A DNA stretch of 64,000 nucleotides from Flavobacterium anhuiense (GTDB lineage: Bacteria > Bacteroidota > Bacteroidia > Flavobacteriales > Flavobacteriaceae), in assembly GCF_004151235.1 (NCBI RefSeq), contig NZ_JUIV01000011.1:102904-166903 (forward strand). Reading direction: 5' to 3'. Position numbers and translations under genes: made by a program. Every line of letters starts with the position of its first letter. Position 1 is the first letter of the stretch. The notes beneath the pieces are model-generated. The model worked only from the letters and a program-made list of their open reading frames with translations, did not search any database and was not told the origin of the DNA. This document shows positions 61,417 to 64,000 of this stretch, piece by piece.

Positions 61417-61503
61417 CTTTTATTAAAAAAATGCTGTTTTTGTTGTTTTTTGGACAAGTTTTATGAATCAAACAAAATCATGCTATTTTTTATGAAAAAA
61501 AAA

Positions 61504-61533
61504 TTGATTTTATATTTTAAAAAATTATCTTTG
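61504..61533 (+). promoter_or_regulatory. atpD promoter
   Basis: TTG at 61504-61506, a 19-bp spacer, then TATCTTTG at 61526-61533. Both boxes and the spacing fit the Flavobacterium sigma-A consensus (TTG-N17-23-TAnnTTTG). The ATG is 61 bp further on. Confidence 0.65.
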
Positions 61534-61591
61534 CGCTCTGAAAAAAGAGGTATTTTCGATAAACCTAAATAGCTATTTAATAAATACATAA

Positions 61592-63106
<1,515 letters not shown>

Positions 63107-63114
63107 TAATATTG

Positions 63115-63176
63115 GTTGTTAGTTGTTAGTTGTCAGTTGTTAGAAAGCAACCATCAACCATCAACCATCAACTATT
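63115..63176. repeat. 7-bp tandem arrays between atpD and atpC
   Basis: 63115-63142 holds four units gttgtta/gttgtca; 63149-63176 holds aaccatc three times and aactatt. The two arrays are partly complementary and can fold on each other. Untranslated if atpC starts at 63190. Confidence 0.75.
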
Positions 63177-63189
63177 AACTAAAAAAAAT

Positions 63190-63471
63190 ATGATTTTAGA
63201 AATAGTATCACCAGAAGCGAAATTATTTTCAGGAGAGGTAACATCAGTTAGCTTGCCGGGAGTTAATGGAAGCTTTCAGATTTTAAATCATCACGCCCCA
63301 ATTGTTTCAATCTTAGAAGAAGGAACAATTAAAATTGCAGCTCCAAGCTTCAGTTTTTCTAAGGAGGCTGCTGATAAATTTACGAGAGTTAATGACCAAA
63401 CTTATACTTTAGAGATTAAGTCAGGGACAATCGAAATGAAAAACAATAAGATAATTGTATTAGTTGACTAA
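63190..63471 (+). CDS. atpC: F1F0 ATP synthase subunit epsilon, short form
   Basis: 93 residues from MILEIVSPEAKLFSGEV; an earlier in-frame ATG would translate the 7-bp repeats and is rejected. Only the N-terminal beta-sandwich domain is present (GVNGSFQILNHHAPIVSILEEG). The C-terminal two-helix domain that inhibits ATP hydrolysis in other bacteria is missing. Short forms of this length are usual in Bacteroidota. It works with AtpG in the central stalk. Followed by a strong terminator. Confidence 0.95.
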   Translation: MILEIVSPEAKLFSGEVTSVSLPGVNGSFQILNHHAPIVSILEEGTIKIAAPSFSFSKEAADKFTRVNDQTYTLEIKSGTIEMKNNKIIVLVD

Positions 63472-63491
63472 AACAATTTCAAAATAAGTTG

Positions 63492-63519
63492 AAAAGCCAG
63501 ACAGTATTGTCTGGCTTTT
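63492..63519 (+). terminator. atpDC terminator
   Basis: A perfect 12-bp stem (63492-63503 with 63508-63519), AAAAGCCAGACA, GTAT loop, T run. Confidence 0.9.
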
Positions 63520-63656
63520 TATTTTATTTTATTTATTGGTCTTAATGTTATCTGTCAGAAAATTAACAAAATAGGTAAAAAAGCGAATAAAAAAATGTAA
63601 TATTTTACTGTATATACACTACGTTTGTAAATGTATTAACATTTAAAAAAAATATT

Positions 63657-63926
63657 ATGAAAAAAGTTTTTTTAGGAATGCTGCTTATCGCATTAGGTTT
63701 TGGGACAATGTCTCTAACCACAAGTTCTGATAATGTTACTAAAGTTTCTGTAGAAGCTTCAAATGTCGTATTTGGTCCAACGTATACCGCTCCTTGGCTG
63801 GGAATCTGTTGTGAATCGCCACTCACTGCTGCGGAACGTGATATCGTGAAACGTGGCTATCCTGCGACTACGCAATACACTATTAATAGTACAACAAGTA
63901 ATACGGTGACGTACACGATTTATTAA
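63657..63926 (+). CDS. Small secreted protein of unknown function
   Basis: 89 residues. The N-terminus MKKVFLGMLLIALGFGTMSL is a signal peptide. The mature part of about 68 residues has WLGICCESPLTAAERDIVKRG in the middle, with two adjacent cysteines, and a Thr/Asn/Ser-rich C-terminus (TINSTTSNTVTYTIY). No family recognised. The 185-bp upstream region after the atpC terminator is AT-rich and gives it its own promoter space. The adjacent Cys pair hints at a metal site or disulfide. Confidence 0.6.
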   Translation: MKKVFLGMLLIALGFGTMSLTTSSDNVTKVSVEASNVVFGPTYTAPWLGICCESPLTAAERDIVKRGYPATTQYTINSTTSNTVTYTIY

Positions 63927-63965
63927 ACTGCTTACAGCAAAATATATTTAAAGCCAGATTTGAAC

Positions 63966-63998
63966 ATGCCCCAAAAAGTTAGACACTATTTGGGGCAT
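63966..63998. terminator. Hairpin at the right edge: terminator or insertion-sequence end
   Basis: A perfect 10-bp stem ATGCCCCAAA (63966-63975) with TTTGGGGCAT (63989-63998). It could end transcription of the 89-residue gene. The left arm plus loop, TGCCCCAAAAAGTTAGACAC, also resembles terminal repeats I associate with IS3-family elements; the window stops too soon to decide. Confidence 0.5.
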
Positions 63999-64000
63999 TT

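Noticed and set aside
63130..63189. Longer atpC start
   Set aside because: It would translate the 7-bp repeats; the family N-terminus begins at MILEIVSPE.

Overview
The window is chromosomal DNA from a member of the Bacteroidota, most likely the genus Flavobacterium. The composition is strongly AT-rich and the starts lack Shine-Dalgarno sequences. Several promoters show the Bacteroidota -7 box TAnnTTTG. Many products are typical of Flavobacteriia: a DUF4270 lipoprotein beside glmS, a one-domain GT5 glycogen synthase homologue, an OlsF-type bifunctional acyltransferase, a TonB-dependent receptor with a carboxypeptidase-like N-terminal domain, and an atpD-atpC pair separate from the other ATP synthase genes. 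This assignment rests on recognition of gene content; no database search was run.

The layout is mostly housekeeping. 1-7.4 kb: the C-terminally cut SpmA/SpmB-type membrane protein, an AlkZ-like winged-helix protein, a PolB-like exonuclease, an alkyl-DNA methyltransferase, an SDR protein, and a MetR-like LysR regulator divergent from a rhodanese. 7.5-12.2 kb: a tight four-gene leftward run (GNAT-nitrilase fusion, two small proteins, M28 peptidase). 12.3-19 kb: a short SSB, DUF2461 protein, ferritin, an OmpA porin-like protein and a three-gene HAD/CAT-like/secreted-protein run. 19-26 kb: EamA transporter, metG, CDGSH protein, secreted DinB protein, PhzF. 26.7-36 kb, rightward: DMP19-like protein, lipoprotein, serS, lgt, TPR protein, DUF4286 protein, rsmA-mgtE, proC. 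36-46 kb: lipoprotein and nhaA, a hydroxyacid dehydrogenase, a DUF805-TM2-DUF805 cluster, olsF, exonuclease III, an OmpA lipoprotein, an aldo/keto reductase. 46-52 kb, leftward: an AsmA-like/GT51 fusion, radA, an esterase-like protein lacking its serine, panD, panC. 52-64 kb, rightward: GT5 protein, DUF4270 lipoprotein, glmS, a TonB receptor plus SGNH lipoprotein pair, atpD, atpC and a small secreted protein.

Several sets work together. panC-panD make pantothenate. glmS (glucosamine-6-phosphate), the GT51 fusion, Lgt and the OmpA lipoprotein serve the cell envelope. OlsF makes ornithine lipid. serS, metG and rsmA serve translation; radA, ssb, exonuclease III, the methyltransferase and the AlkZ-like protein serve DNA maintenance.

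The most unusual content is between genes. At least ten intergenic spacers hold degenerate short-period repeats (8-bp units of the type CTTnGnnn, 9-bp units of the type CGAATTnCn), often as inverted arms beginning TTTGCCAC. Other spacers hold longer hairpin elements: one approximately 108-128 bp inverted-repeat element occurs twice, the CCCGATAGCTATCGGGA-type palindrome occurs three times, and REP-like nested palindromes lie after ssb and after the aldo/keto reductase gene. A 28-nt leader is also shared by two neighbouring DUF805 genes. No rRNA, tRNA, CRISPR array, prophage or complete insertion sequence was seen. No complete novel defence or mobile system was recognised.
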